Source: Malachius bipustulatus (taxonomy: Eukaryota; Arthropoda; Insecta; Coleoptera; Melyridae). Taken from it: a stretch of 64,000 nucleotides of DNA. Below are positions 1 through 10,370 of this stretch, one piece after another. The notes below the pieces were generated by a model. The model saw nothing but the letters and a program-made list of their open reading frames with translations, had not been told where the DNA came from and did not search any database. Position 1 is the stretch's first letter. The number at the start of each line of letters is the position of its first letter. The DNA lies in the NCBI GenBank assembly GCA_910589415.1, contig OU342631.1, forward strand, positions 60,912,598 through 60,976,597. Reading direction: 5' to 3'. The position numbers and the translations under genes are program-made.

Positions 1-107
1 GTAAAATTTATTTCCAGCACTATCAGATCACCATTTTGATAATACAGGGCATTTTAAAATCAGTAATTATCTGGCAGATCTGTGATTAACGTTTGTGCAA
101 CCGGACC
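1..107. mobile_element. Truncated Harbinger-type MITE (cut by window start)
   Basis: This is the reverse complement of the first ~110 bases of the complete MITE at 8421-8657, with several mismatches. The shared parts include the stretch around the internal TACAGGGCATTTTAAAATC and the terminal ACGTTTGTGCAACCGG. The right end is at about 107, followed by TAG where the complete copy has TAA. It abuts the RNase H part of the neighbouring LINE, so it probably inserted there. Confidence 0.75.
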
Positions 108-2326
108 TAGTTGTTTTATAATATATATGGTGGGGTCAAGGTTGCCTTTATTATCAATTTGAATTAGGTTTTTTAGAACGCTTTGTGAGTCAGAGGATAT
201 GGTTGCTTGTAGGATGTTATCGTATTATATGCTTTATGGTGTGTATAATGGCGAAAGCTTCTGCGTGGAATATGGAATAGTTTAGATTGATTCTGGCTCC
301 GAATTCGATATCTTTATCTGGGCAAACATAAGCAAAAGCCGTTGCAACAGGTGACCGGGTTGTTTGATCTACAGGGTGCACCATGTATCCTTCTCTATAT
401 TGCTATCTCCTAACGCTAACAGATACAGGGTCGGTTAAACAAATCCAAAGGAGCGCAATTTTGTGGCCATCTCGATTCCGTCGAGACAGACAATATATCT
501 GTGACCATTCCTGAAATATCCTGAAAAAACTGAAAAATCGAGATATCTTACTTTTGCCACATCTTTTTTCTTATTGGAGATTAATGAATAATTTTTTGTG
601 GGCTTACATAAGTCGGCAAGAGCTATCCGTTTGACATTACAAAAATTTTCAAAGCCGACTAGATCCCAGAATTTTCATAGTCAACTTTCGTTTTTCTTAT
701 GGCCACCATAGTGTTTTTTTTTTATGTTGTTAGGTATAAAAAGAAAATCATAAAAACTTAAAATTGTTAAACTTCAAAAAATAAATAAAAAATTTTTTTA
801 TTCTTCCTTTTTCTTTACAAAAAAGACACATTTTTAGACCGAATTTCATAGATAAATTAAAAAACCATAAGGCAAGCACTATTTCGGCGTATTTTACAAA
901 TGTAGACGTTTTTCGACGATTTTTTATTAGGTTTTTGTTTGAAAATTTATGAATAAAAATTAAAAAAATTTTTTTTTGAAGTTTATTAATTTTTGGTTTC
1001 CATTATTTTTTTCATTTCGAACGACATAAAAAAATAATATGGCGGCCATAAGGAAAACGAAAGTTGACTGTGAAAACTCTTGGACCTATAGTAGGCCTTG
1101 AAAATTTTTGAAATGTCAGATGGATAGCTCTTAACGGCTTATGTAAGCCTACAAAAAATTTATTATTAATTTCCAATAATAAAAAAATATGAGGAAAATA
1201 AGAAATCTCGATTTTTCAGTTTTTTCAGGATATTTCAGGAACGGTCACAGATATCTTGCATGTTTTGACGAATTCGAGATGGCCACAAAACTGCGCATCT
1301 TTTCTCTAATTTAACCGACCCTGTATCTCTTAGCGTTCAGGAGATAGCAATATAGAGAAGGATACATGAAGCACCCTGTATAGTACGAGATCCATCTGTA
1401 AAAAAGATGGTGTTATCAGGCATGTTTGCTTTTATATGCTGTTCAAATACGTTGTTAATATTGCATCTTCTTGTATTTTGCAGAATTTTCCCTGTTAGTA
1501 GGTCGACATTATCTGACAGGTTTAGGAATCTCGTGTAAAATTTAAAGTTAAGCGAACCAGCAAGTTTCGACTGTGTAATAGAAAGGAAAGTGTCCCTGTT
1601 GTTGATGTAGGACTTGAGAATTGGTGAATTTAGTTGGAGGAGTTCATTTTGATTTCTGTAGGTTGTTATCTCCGTAATTTGGTTGTTTAAGGGATGATTC
1701 TTGGTAGATACGATCTTAACAAGCATTTTTTTTTATTAACAGTTGCCTGCGGTATTTTAGGGGCATTTCACCTACCAGGTCGAGCAGGACATTTGTCAAA
1801 GTGGAGTTCATTAAGCTCAAAATAATTCTGATTGATGAAAATTGGATTTTGTCTAGCATATTAGTCAGTCTTTGGCTAGCCGAATCAAATAATTGAGATC
1901 CCCAGTCTAGGTTTGATCGTATTAGTCCTTTGTATACATTCAATAGGATCGATGGGTGAGAGCCCCATTTGATGTTAGCGAAGGCCTTCAGGATGTTTAT
2001 TAGTTCAAGAGTTTTATTTTTGATATTTTTTATGTGAGCACTCCAGTTAAGTTTGCTATCTAAAGTAATCCCCAAGTATTTGACTTGGTTAACCATACGT
2101 ATTTCATCGTTTTGTAGCATTAACTTCAGTTTATTGCGAGTAATGATGGACTTTTTAGATTTCTTGCTGAATATCATGCCAAAAGATTTACTGCTAGAGA
2201 GCTTCAGTGATAGATTGTCCAGTTTATTGTTAATTTCATTCACGGCATGGTTTAGGTTGATGAAGATTTCCTTAATGTTATTTGAGGAGTTATAAATGGC
2301 AATGTCGTCTGCATACAGTGCATACA
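108..2326 (-). pseudogene. Decayed non-LTR retrotransposon fragment: RT 3' half plus RNase H
   Basis: Reading the minus strand from about 2326 downward, an RT fragment opens with the catalytic YADD box (codons near 2310). The RT thumb and connection region follow, to about 1730. Near 1430 comes TDGS, the first Asp of a RNase H domain. That domain is split by the MITE at 372-1378 and resumes at 370 with HAEAFAI (catalytic Glu) and SDSQS (second Asp), with frameshifts between the pieces. Order and motifs fit LINEs with a C-terminal RNase H (I/R1-like groups); the exact clade is uncertain. There is no endonuclease or ORF1, so it is 5' truncated. Several frames are needed, so it is dead. Confidence 0.85.
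372..1378. mobile_element. 1.0-kb hairpin (foldback) MITE, TA target site
   Basis: The ends read CAGGGTGCAC and GTGCTTC...GCACCCTG in inverted orientation, with TA on both sides (370-371, 1379-1380), as in Tc1/mariner-type MITEs. Nearly the whole length is one imperfect palindrome. The left arm contains GGATACATGG-like, GGTCGGTTAAA, CTGAAAAATCGAGAT and AACTTTCGTTTTCC-type blocks, and each recurs inverted in the right arm. The AT-rich middle, about 720-1020, is the loop. It contains no coding sequence. It interrupts the RNase H domain of the surrounding LINE. Confidence 0.85.
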
Positions 2327-3285
2327 GTGGCGCCAATTTTTTTTTTTTGAAAAGGGGCGACGGCACACCCATATCTCCGCCGCTGGTTTTCGCAATTTAT
2401 CACCATAAGCCGTAAATCATGAAAGATACTTAGCTCATGCTGCGTGCCAATTTTAATTTTTTTTAAAGCAGCCCTTTTGACAATATTCACAAAACATTAT
2501 TATTTTCCCAGAACTTCAACCCTGTATCTTGAAAAGAAAGCTTTCCCGGCTATAAGTGTATTAGAGAAACTGGCATTATTTTAACGTTTTTTATCGTTTG
2601 GTATAGTCCTGACGTTTTAAGTTGGACCAGCCTGTATGTTTATTTGTGATAGTCGATGCTCTGGAATTTCATTTAAAGTTTTCCGTGCCACAAAACAATT
2701 TCGGTTTTTTTTCAATTTCAATATACTTTTTTGTTTTTTTTTTTCTGGTAGCGGATGTTCATTTCGCGTAGAGTACGGATTAGTATTTGACGAGATACCT
2801 TCGGCAGACTTTCATTGTTGTTGCACTCTGTTAGAATGGGTTTTGAAGTGGGAATTTCATTCCTAAGAAATTCAGTATGAAATTTTCGAATGAGATACTT
2901 ACTACTTCACTTCATCATCGAGTATGATTCTATACGACTACACAAGTGACAGCTTTATTTGGTTTTTCAATACATGGATTACTGAGATTAGTGCTGGTGC
3001 TAGTAACCCACTAGAATTTCCTGCAAATTCCATTTAATGAAAAGCTAGAATAAATCTTAGATATTTTACGGGATAAGCTATAGTGGTTGAAACTATTATC
3101 CTACACCTATAAAAGTATATCCAGCTATTCACTTTAATTATGTAATACTAACGTATCAGTTGAAGGTTGGAACGTAAAAAGAAGCAAGCAAGAAGGCAAT
3201 TTATGCGTTATGAAATTATCAAAGCTTAATAAGACACAAGCCGTCCCCGCCTATGTCAGTGTAATCACATTTCTCATTTAAAGTT
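2327..3285. other. Non-coding stretch, dispersed-repeat debris
   Basis: About 2400-2640 looks like anonymous insect repeat: T-runs, and phrases such as CCCTGTATC and CAGCCTGTATG that resemble MITE ends. No paired TIR could be established. From 2641 to 3285 the DNA is AT-rich with only short chance ORFs. I see no gene. Confidence 0.5.
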
Positions 3286-3288
3286 TTA

Positions 3289-3437
3289 TGCCCGTATTCA
3301 CAAACCATAATTTCCTAAATAATTACGTAATCAATTATCCCCATCTCATTCTATTGCAAAAAAACTGCATATCTCCATCTCACTCATTTAATTAATTACG
3401 TAATTATTTAGGAAATTATCGTTTGTGAATACGGGCA
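3289..3437. mobile_element. 149-bp Harbinger-type MITE, copy 1
   Basis: The TIRs are about 40 bp: TGCCCGTATTCACAAAC at the left, inverted as GTTTGTGAATACGGGCA at the right, extending through ATAATTTCCTAAATAATTACG. The element is flanked by TTA (3286-3288 and 3438-3440), the 3-bp TWA target duplication of PIF/Harbinger. A second, almost identical copy lies at 3996-4144. Confidence 0.9.
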
Positions 3438-3440
3438 TTA

Positions 3441-3992
3441 ATGTATAACAACTATTGTTCGATTTCGAGCAAAAAATTTACAAAGATAAGAGCGAAGCAA
3501 ATAAGAAGACGGATTTTCCTGGTGATTCGAATAAAACTATAAAATTAAATGAGTTTCGAACGAATCTAAATACGACTTCTTTGAATCACCAGTAAAAAGA
3601 TTAAATTTTATTTCAAATCTGATAAGGTCTCTTCCGATTTGGAACTGAAATATAGTTTGAGAGTTTCAAACAAGTTAAAATCACAATTTTTCAACAATAA
3701 AACAATGTAGACCGAATTCGGAATGAAAACAACATGTACGTTGTACTGATACGGGATACCGCCTTGCACAAAAATTTATAAGGCGGGGTGGATTCTTTTG
3801 GAATATGAATTTGGCTCCGGCAATTTCAATTCTTATCAATTCTTTATAATATGAATACAGATACAATAAAACTGTAAGTTCGTTATCTACTTCAGATTTA
3901 TACTTGTATTATACAACATAAATTTTTTGTTATTGTCCCTATAAGTAAAGGGCTTCTGCTTGTTTACACAATGTAATTAAATAAACAAATAC
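3441..3992. other. AT-rich intergenic DNA
   Basis: I see nothing in this stretch beyond AT-rich sequence and short chance ORFs. It separates two copies of the same MITE. Confidence 0.5.
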
Positions 3993-3995
3993 TAA

Positions 3996-4144
3996 CGCCC
4001 GTATTCACAAACGATAATTTCATAAATAATTACGTAGTCAATTATCCCCATCTCATTCTATTGCAAAAAACTGCATATCTCCCATCTCACTCATTTAAAT
4101 AATTACGTAATTATTTAGGAAATTATCGTTTGTGAATACGGGCA
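3996..4144. mobile_element. 149-bp Harbinger-type MITE, copy 2
   Basis: Same family and length as the copy at 3289-3437, with a few substitutions (for example ATTTCATAAATAA for ATTTCCTAAATAA). It is flanked by TAA (3993-3995 and 4145-4147). TIRs CGCCCGTATTCACAAACG / CGTTTGTGAATACGGGCA. The two copies lie about 560 bp apart in the same orientation. Confidence 0.9.
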
Positions 4145-4400
4145 TAAATCTATAATAAATAAATAAATAATGCTATAATAAATCAAATGCCTGTTCAATT
4201 ACCATACAACCAAAGTCTATGAAATAACTATAACTTCAGCCTGTTAGACTTTTGATTACGTCATCAGGACTTTTCTACCACCCCTTAGCGTTTGTGCGAA
4301 TCTGCGACGTACTCGTTGTTTTAATTCCGGGCGTTCGGTCTACATTTACATGCATACAGAACGGCTTGAGATATTGAAAAACGACTCAAATATCCCTACC

Positions 4401-4623
4401 TAAACCAGTGTTCATCGAGAACCTCTCGAGATTTAGTAAAACATTTACATGTCCCTATAGTTGAAATGTTTAATATTTACACAGAGTGGTCAAAATGTCA
4501 GATTGTTCATTATCCTATATAAACATTCCAACTACACAATTGGCTACCTAATAAAAAGTTAAGATATAGGGACATGTAAATGTTTTTCTAAATCTCGAGC
4601 TGTTCTCGATGAACACTGCTTTA
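4401..4623. repeat. Hairpin element with 59-bp arms
   Basis: Inverted arms at 4401-4459 and 4565-4623 are centred exactly on 4512. They carry AGTGTTCATCGAGAAC, CTCGAGATTTAG and ACATTTACATGTCCCTATA, and match with only a few mismatches. The 105-bp middle is unrelated and AT-rich. The size and structure suggest a MITE, but no target duplication is certain. It lies in the intron just upstream of the host exon at 4867. Confidence 0.75.
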
Positions 4624-4866
4624 AAGTTGGAAAATTTAATTTTTCACTGATGGCTTGTGACTCTTAAGCTACTCATTCTTAAATTAAAGAAATCAGTGAA
4701 AGAAAAGTCAAATCCATTTGAAGTTGTCTGCATGTTTGCCCATGTTTCCATAGTACCTACAATGTTTCATTTGCTGAAGAATTTTAGTATTTTAAAGTAG
4801 CAATAATACCTGCCATCTTTTATCTATGTATCATTTTAATATAAATTGTTATTGTTCATTCTTTAG

Positions 4867-5389
4867 GTCCCAACCGAACATGAGACAAATGGATTCGCTT
4901 AATAATATGGAAAACATCAGGATTCCGATCAGGTCAACTGAAAAAACAACTTCCTCAAACATTATGAGGCAAATGACAGTCTCTCAGTCGGCTCCTCATA
5001 CTCCAGTCTCTGTTCCAGGTCATACGGATTCCGTTCTTTTTAAGACGGTTCCCAGGCTTCTCTCGGATCCGACAGTAGGAGCTAGAGCGAAAAACTCTAA
5101 TTTTAACAAACCAAAAACTTCTCCAAAGAACGATCCTCTGCAGCATTCCTTTATCAATAGGAAAATCGACAACGGGTTCTCGTTTGACAAATATGACAAT
5201 TCACGTAACAGGCCCTATCCTGTTCCTATTCACCTATCGCCAAAACACCTCATGAAACTTGATTCCAAGTTAATTTCAAAGTCGCCTTTGACTAAGATGA
5301 ACACCAAAGTTGATTTAGAATGCACTTCGCCACGTTGCCACAGGGAAAGTCTGAGAAAAATTCATTCCCTTGAAGGAACTCATGTATGA
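4867..5389 (+). CDS. Last exon of an unidentified host protein-coding gene
   Basis: A pyrimidine-rich tract ending TTCATTCTTTAG (AG at 4865-4866) is followed by an open frame of about 174 codons to a TGA at 5387-5389. The preceding exon must supply two bases of the first codon, so the ATG at 4826 lies in the intron and is not the start. The encoded tail is basic, rich in Ser, Pro, Asn and Lys, and low in hydrophobics. It includes Ser/Thr-Pro pairs (SAPHTPVSVPG, KTSPKNDP, ISKSPLTK) and ends CHRESLRKIHSLEGTHV, which suggests a disordered C-terminus with phosphorylation or interaction motifs. I do not recognise the protein. The long frame, good splice site and downstream AATAAA make this the best host-gene candidate in the window. 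Upstream exons are not visible here and may lie outside the window. Confidence 0.65.
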
Positions 5390-5427
5390 ACTTATCAATG
5401 AAAACGAAAAAATATTACTAATGAATC

Positions 5428-5433
5428 AATAAA
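5428..5433 (+). promoter_or_regulatory. Candidate poly(A) signal AATAAA
   Basis: AATAAA lies 39 bp after the stop of the exon ending at 5389. Its position suits a short 3' UTR. Later AT-rich alternatives exist near 5640. Confidence 0.5.
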
Positions 5434-5439
5434 TTAAAT

Positions 5440-6180
5440 TGACAGGCATCCATAATGTGTATATTTTTTATATATGTAACAAAACTGTTTACCTGTAGGT
5501 AAATAACCGCAAACTTTCTAACTTATACCCTACTACTTAACTGAAAAAATTCTGTTTTGTCTTGAATTTCATTTATTTCATTTAGAGTGATTTAAATATT
5601 GTTATAACATGTATTTTATAAATGTTTAATATTTATTGTAAAAGAATATAAAGTAAAATGTTCTATGTTTTTTTTGTGTTGTAATTTTTTCTTAATATCT
5701 AAATGGTAGGTACCTTGGAAAAAATTGTCAAGAAACATCAGGAAACTCATAACAAAAGTATAAAGAGCCACTAGTACGCAGAGTTGCAACCTAGATGCAT
5801 GTGTAGAAAATCGCACAAGTTGTAAGTACTTCAACTTCATTAACGTTTATTGTTTTTTGTTTGATTTTTACAATTTATTTTCTTAACTACATATGTCCCT
5901 ATCGCGAGCTGTTATAGGACTAATGTGTCCTCTTCAGCCCTGGATGCTACTTAAATATTGTGGGAAATGGAGGAAAGAAAAATTAGATTGGAAAAAATAA
6001 GAGTATTATTGGAAAAAGAAGACGAGAGAAGAAAGAGAAAGAGAAAAAGAAGAAGAGAAGTTTGAAGGGAGGATAACAGGAGATAAGAGTCTAAGGTGAC
6101 TAAGAAGAAGAAGAGTTTTTTCGGAGGATAACAGGAGGGAGTGCTTATTCTAGTCCAGATAGGCCGGAGGGTCTTAAATA
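5440..6180. other. Intergenic DNA with a purine-rich tract
   Basis: 5440-5950 is AT-rich and without visible genes. About 5958-6135 is a strand-asymmetric purine tract (GGAAAGAAAAATTAG, AAAGAGAAAGAG, GAAGAAGAAGAG, with two copies of GGAGGATAACAGGAG). No coding or TIR structure was found. Confidence 0.5.
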
Positions 6181-6460
6181 ACGAAGATCTAACCTAAACT
6201 TATAACTAACACTGAGTGTCTTTTCACTGCGAGGGGAGGGCTGCCGTTTCACCGCAGTGTGACCGGGGTGTTGTCGATCACGCTGCTGTATGTGTCAGGG
6301 AGATCTTCGTCGACGGTTTCCAGTAGAGCGGCCGGGATGTGGCGGTGTTTCCTCCTGGGGCGAGGTGACTGCTCGGGAGCTGCCGTGCCATGGAGTGGTG
6401 CGTTGTGCACACAAGTTGTAGATGAGTTAAGAACGTTGCATATGAACAGCATTTAACGCA
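6181..6460. other. GC-rich block, probable retroelement remnant
   Basis: Base composition jumps to GC-rich. On the minus strand a ~50-codon frame (6249 to about 6400) contains SPRPRRKHRHIPAAL and ends PVTLR. That is reminiscent of the basic C-terminal tail of LTR-element pol proteins, but it is too short to assign. Downstream on that strand lies the TTAGTTATAAG region and the purine tract. 6461-6880 holds nothing I can name. Confidence 0.3.
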
Positions 6461-6881
6461 GGCAATGAAATATAAATCTTCATTTATTTCTTGATATAAA
6501 TCTTCATTAGGTGTGGTAACCAACACCTAATGTTACACCTAATCACAACTATACCTAAACTCTATTTTTTATTTAGGTGGACTTAACAAACAGCTGTCAA
6601 GCTGGTAGCCTATGCAATCTCTAAACAGTTATTTTGGATACTTTCAGATGTTTGCCTGTTTCCTTAACATCGACAAAATATTCACATTGTGACTAGAGTA
6701 TCGACAACACTACCTGACTCTGGTATAGGTAGGCTATGACGTCACTTGCAAATCATGTTTCCTTGTTGCACTGTTATTAAACGCAAATTAAAAAAATCTA
6801 ACTCAATTTTCTTTCAAAATAGGTCTCTTTTGTGGTTTATTTCTTATTCAGAATAAAAATTTAACTGTTGTTTGGCATGAC

Positions 6882-7393
6882 TATACAGGGTCAACCTTTG
6901 GGAGTTGATACCATTTATACATATAGGCTAAACTGTCAGTTTGACAGTTTCCATTTTTTGTGTATCTGTGTTTTAGGAAAAACTCAACATTTAAAAAATA
7001 TTTTCAGCACAACACCACATACCGGAAGTGGACACGAACTTCGTCATTTTAAATGACACGGTGCGGTTTTTTTATGGATTCATGTTCCTCATCAAAAATT
7101 AAGTGACTTTAGTAAAACAACATAATATCGATCTTAATTTGTTTTTGAGTTACATATTTGGATTTTTATGAATTTTTTGACACTTTCAGAGTCTCACTAA
7201 AACCGTGTTATCTACGAAACTGTATGACATAAATTGAAGAAATAAATTTTAGTTCACTAAAAAATTAACAAGTTATCACACAAAATTTGAGAAATCAGAA
7301 AAACGCGCAAAAAGTGATTGAAAATGACTTTTGACATTTCGAATTTTACAATTATTAAAAAAAAAATCATTTTTTCAAATAGCACCCTGTATA
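6882..7393. mobile_element. MITE with TATACAGGGT ends
   Basis: TATACAGGGTCAACC at the left faces GCACCCTGTATA at the right, about 510 bp apart. The ends match the CAGGGT class seen at 372-1378, and TA dinucleotides lie at both borders. The inside is non-coding and AT-rich. The TIRs are short, so the call rests on the perfect terminal 10 bp. Confidence 0.55.
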
Positions 7394-8420
7394 TATTTTT
7401 ATTTCATTAGATTGGCAAGAAAACTAAACAAAATCGATGTGCATGATAAGGGTCAAATAACAGAACGTGTTACGGAAACTAAAAGAAAAAACTAAATAAC
7501 CAATAAAAAAATTTCCAGAAAACTTAATGTTTTCATAACTTTAATAAAAAAATTAAAATTTAAAACAAGAATTACAGTTTTTAAGAATGGTAAATTTTCT
7601 TACTGCAGTGTTGTAAGTTCTTTTCTTCCAAAGATATTATGACCATTTTTGTAAAAAAAAAAGGTGGCAACACACCACTGAACATGTGAATAAGTTCGGG
7701 TTAGATGGTATTGTTATTATTTTTATTTCCATAGCAAGGAAGGGATTTGATTATTTTACATTTTAAATTGCGTTTAGGCGGTTGCCAAACTTCAAATTTC
7801 GTTCAGATTTAGGTATGGTATCAATTTCCAACATTTTCAATTCCTCTGTAAAGAGGTTTTGTGGGAAAAAAAATTGATGAATTATATGGTATCCGTTCCA
7901 GACATTACAGTAACCTGAATTTTTCATTAATTTTTATAACGGTTATTGAAAAAAATAGCTTTAAACTCGGATGAGGGAAACTCTGTAACTTAATTTTAAT
8001 GGGCTCTATATCGCCCTGTATTCAGAGTGCGCGAATTACTGATCAACCTGTATATGGATTGTTAAGCATGTCCAGATCTTTCCACAGTGTTCCAAGCAGG
8101 AATAAAGAATTATGTATAAAGTTAACTTTAGAAGCCGCGTAAATAAACTTGTTCTTCCGAGATCGATGTAATCGTAAATCTCGGAAGTATACTGAGCCTA
8201 CCGCCCGATTTTTGTCCGTCTGTCGGTCGCAAGTTCTGTGACTTTTGCTAGGAAACACTCTAGAGGCGCCATTTTTCGTCGTAGAAAGTTGAAATTTGAC
8301 TCGATTGAAGGGCGCACGGTCCCACGATGCCTATTAAAAATGAGCGGGATCCGTTACCGGGAAGTGGCTTTTTTCAGGGAATTTCGTTTTTTTTCGGGAA
8401 CGACCTAGGAAACACTCTAA
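7394..8420. other. Unassigned DNA, dispersed repeat at its end
   Basis: 7394-8150 is AT-rich with scattered CCCTGTAT / AACCTGTATA phrases and no gene. From about 8160 it becomes a more GC-rich repeat-like sequence (GTCCGTCTGTCGGTCGC, AGGAAACACTCTA twice). This continues after the MITE at 8421-8657, showing that the MITE inserted into an older repeat. Confidence 0.45.
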
Positions 8421-8657
8421 GGGCCGGTTGCACAAACGTAAATCAAGAATTTTCAGATAATTACTGATTTTAAAATGCCCTGTATTACCAAAATATTTGT
8501 CTGATACTGCTGAAAATAAGTTTTACTCCCTTTAAGAAGAGTTAATTACTAATTAAAATTACAAGATCATTTAATATATTCGCCATATTTTCAAAATATG
8601 CAATCAAAAATCAGTAATTATCAGAAAATTATTAATTTACGTTTGTGCAACCGGCCC
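8421..8657. mobile_element. Complete 237-bp Harbinger-type MITE
   Basis: Perfect 23-bp TIRs start GGGCCGGTTGCACAAACG and are flanked by TAA (8418-8420 and 8658-8660). The internal sequence includes TTTTAAAATGCCCTGTAT and is otherwise AT-rich and non-coding. The TIR shares CCGGTTG--CAAA with the two-gene Harbinger at 50350-55145, a plausible source of mobilising transposase. The truncated copy at 1-107 belongs to the same family. Confidence 0.9.
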
Positions 8658-8660
8658 TAA

Positions 8661-10208
8661 GTGTCCGAAAGTTGCACCGATCGGGATGAAACTCGGTAGG
8701 GACGAAGCTCGGGACCCCCAAATACGACCTATTGAAAATGTACCGGATCCGAGTATTTCAAGGCCCCCGTTCAGGACCGTATTTTTTTTAAAACGTCCCG
8801 ACCTAAGGATTTGTTTCTCGGTAACGGTACGTCGCGGACAGATTCTGCAAGCACAGTTACTTAGGGAAAGCATACAAAGACGTACAAACTTTGTAGAGAT
8901 CGTTTTTCGAAAAAATAATTAGGTGAGCGATAAACGACTCTCAAAAATTGAGTATACACCGTTTTCGCATGATTTTTCGATTATTTCGAATTTTTTTCAA
9001 AATTTATTTGACGGATCGAAAAAATAACAAAACAGTGAGATAGAGTAATATAACAAAATAGTTAGTTACCTACTAAAAAGACGATGATGATTTTTTTGTG
9101 AAAAGTCGGGAAAAGTGACTTATTCAAAAAAAAAAAAAAAATCACGATTGGCTTAAAAAAATAACAAAAAATTTTTTTTAACGAAAACGGTGGATCCTAG
9201 CGAAAAATCAAATCAGACCTTTTTTGAATAGTTCTTCAAGTGCTATTTTTTTTATTTGAAACATTTCCCCGAAAAATTCCCTGTTTGGGAGCGGCAATTG
9301 TTTCTTCAATAATAACAATTGACCAAATGCTACTCTTTATCGCATGCTTTCGAATTTTTTTCGAAATATTGTCGACCGATCGAAAAAATAATAAAACTGT
9401 ATGATAGAGACGTTCTTTACCTACAAAAAATATACATATATTTTTTTCCTAAACCGTTGGAAAATCTGTCAAAATTCGGAAAAACCTCGGCAGGTCATTG
9501 AAACTGTTCAGGCGTGTTTCAAATATAACATCTTCGATCGACGACACAGGTACACTTTTGTCAAATTTTTTTTCTTCAACACATAATTTGATGTTTTGGC
9601 TAATAATTACTTACTGGTTAAACTAATGTTTACGATTACTTTAAACGAAAAATTAAAAACTTCCTCGCTGCTCGAAAATTAACTTACACTTTTATTTTTA
9701 TTAAAAAATTTATAAATTAATGCTTTTTTATTTTTTTTTGTCATATTTTTTATACACGATTGGGAAAATTAGAAGGACAGTCGCAACGACAATTAATTAA
9801 CATAAATGATTGTGAAAAAATTATCCATATTGGTCTTTTATTAACGAAGATATGACAATTTTAAAAAATTGTCAATAATAATCCAACGGCTGTTCCCGAG
9901 CGCGATCGTGATTGCGAGGCGTCGAAGCCGGGCTCGGTCGCTCCGTTCCCCCGCTATATTATTATTATAATGGTAATTAGTATGTAATCATAATAAATGC
10001 GCGGTTCCTGTTCGGGAAATGCCCTAATTTCTGTTTTTTTATGCATTTTGTAAATAATAATTGTTTTTACAATTAATTGCGATGTACTATTAGTCTTTCA
10101 CTAATAATTTGCACTGATAATTATTATTTTCAAAATTTGAAAAATTCACCGTGAAAAATAGAGTACAGAACGTAATGTCATATTACGTATGCGGAAATTC
10201 CGTAAACG
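8661..10208. other. AT-rich DNA with a diverged local duplication
   Basis: Around 8985-9060 and 9345-9420 the same phrases recur in order (TCGAATTTTTTTC, GATCGAAAAAATAA, AGATAGAG/ATAGAGA), so this looks like an old tandem duplication with a period of about 360 bp. Near 9890-9955 is a short GC-rich island (GAGCGCGATCGTGATTGCG). No coding gene was seen. The stretch ends with the left target-site CGAC of the giant palindrome. Confidence 0.5.
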
Positions 10209-10319
10209 CGACCAGTAGAAAGGGCGCCACCTGGGTCCGTCGGATTTCCCTAGATCTAGGGAAAAATGGCAGTCTAGGGAAATTTTAGCTGAACTGACCT
10301 GGCCTCATGCAGAGCCGAC

Positions 10320-10370
10320 GGGACCTAACCGGACCACATGCAGAGCCGGCAGGGTCTGACCCGGCCTCTC
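10320..10370. repeat. 51-bp segment present only in the left arm
   Basis: The left arm reads AGAGCCGAC, then 51 bases containing ATGCAGAGCCGGCAGGGTC, then GATAGCAATAAATC. The right arm joins AGAGCCGAC directly to GATAGC (inverted, near 39740). Because the extra piece partly repeats the neighbouring CATGCAGAGCCG module, deletion by slippage in the right arm or duplication in the left are both possible. Confidence 0.8.

Noticed and set aside
6249..6526. Overlapping ORFs on both strands in the GC-rich block
   Set aside because: GC-rich composition produces long frames on both strands; only a tentative pol-tail resemblance on the minus strand was kept, at low confidence.
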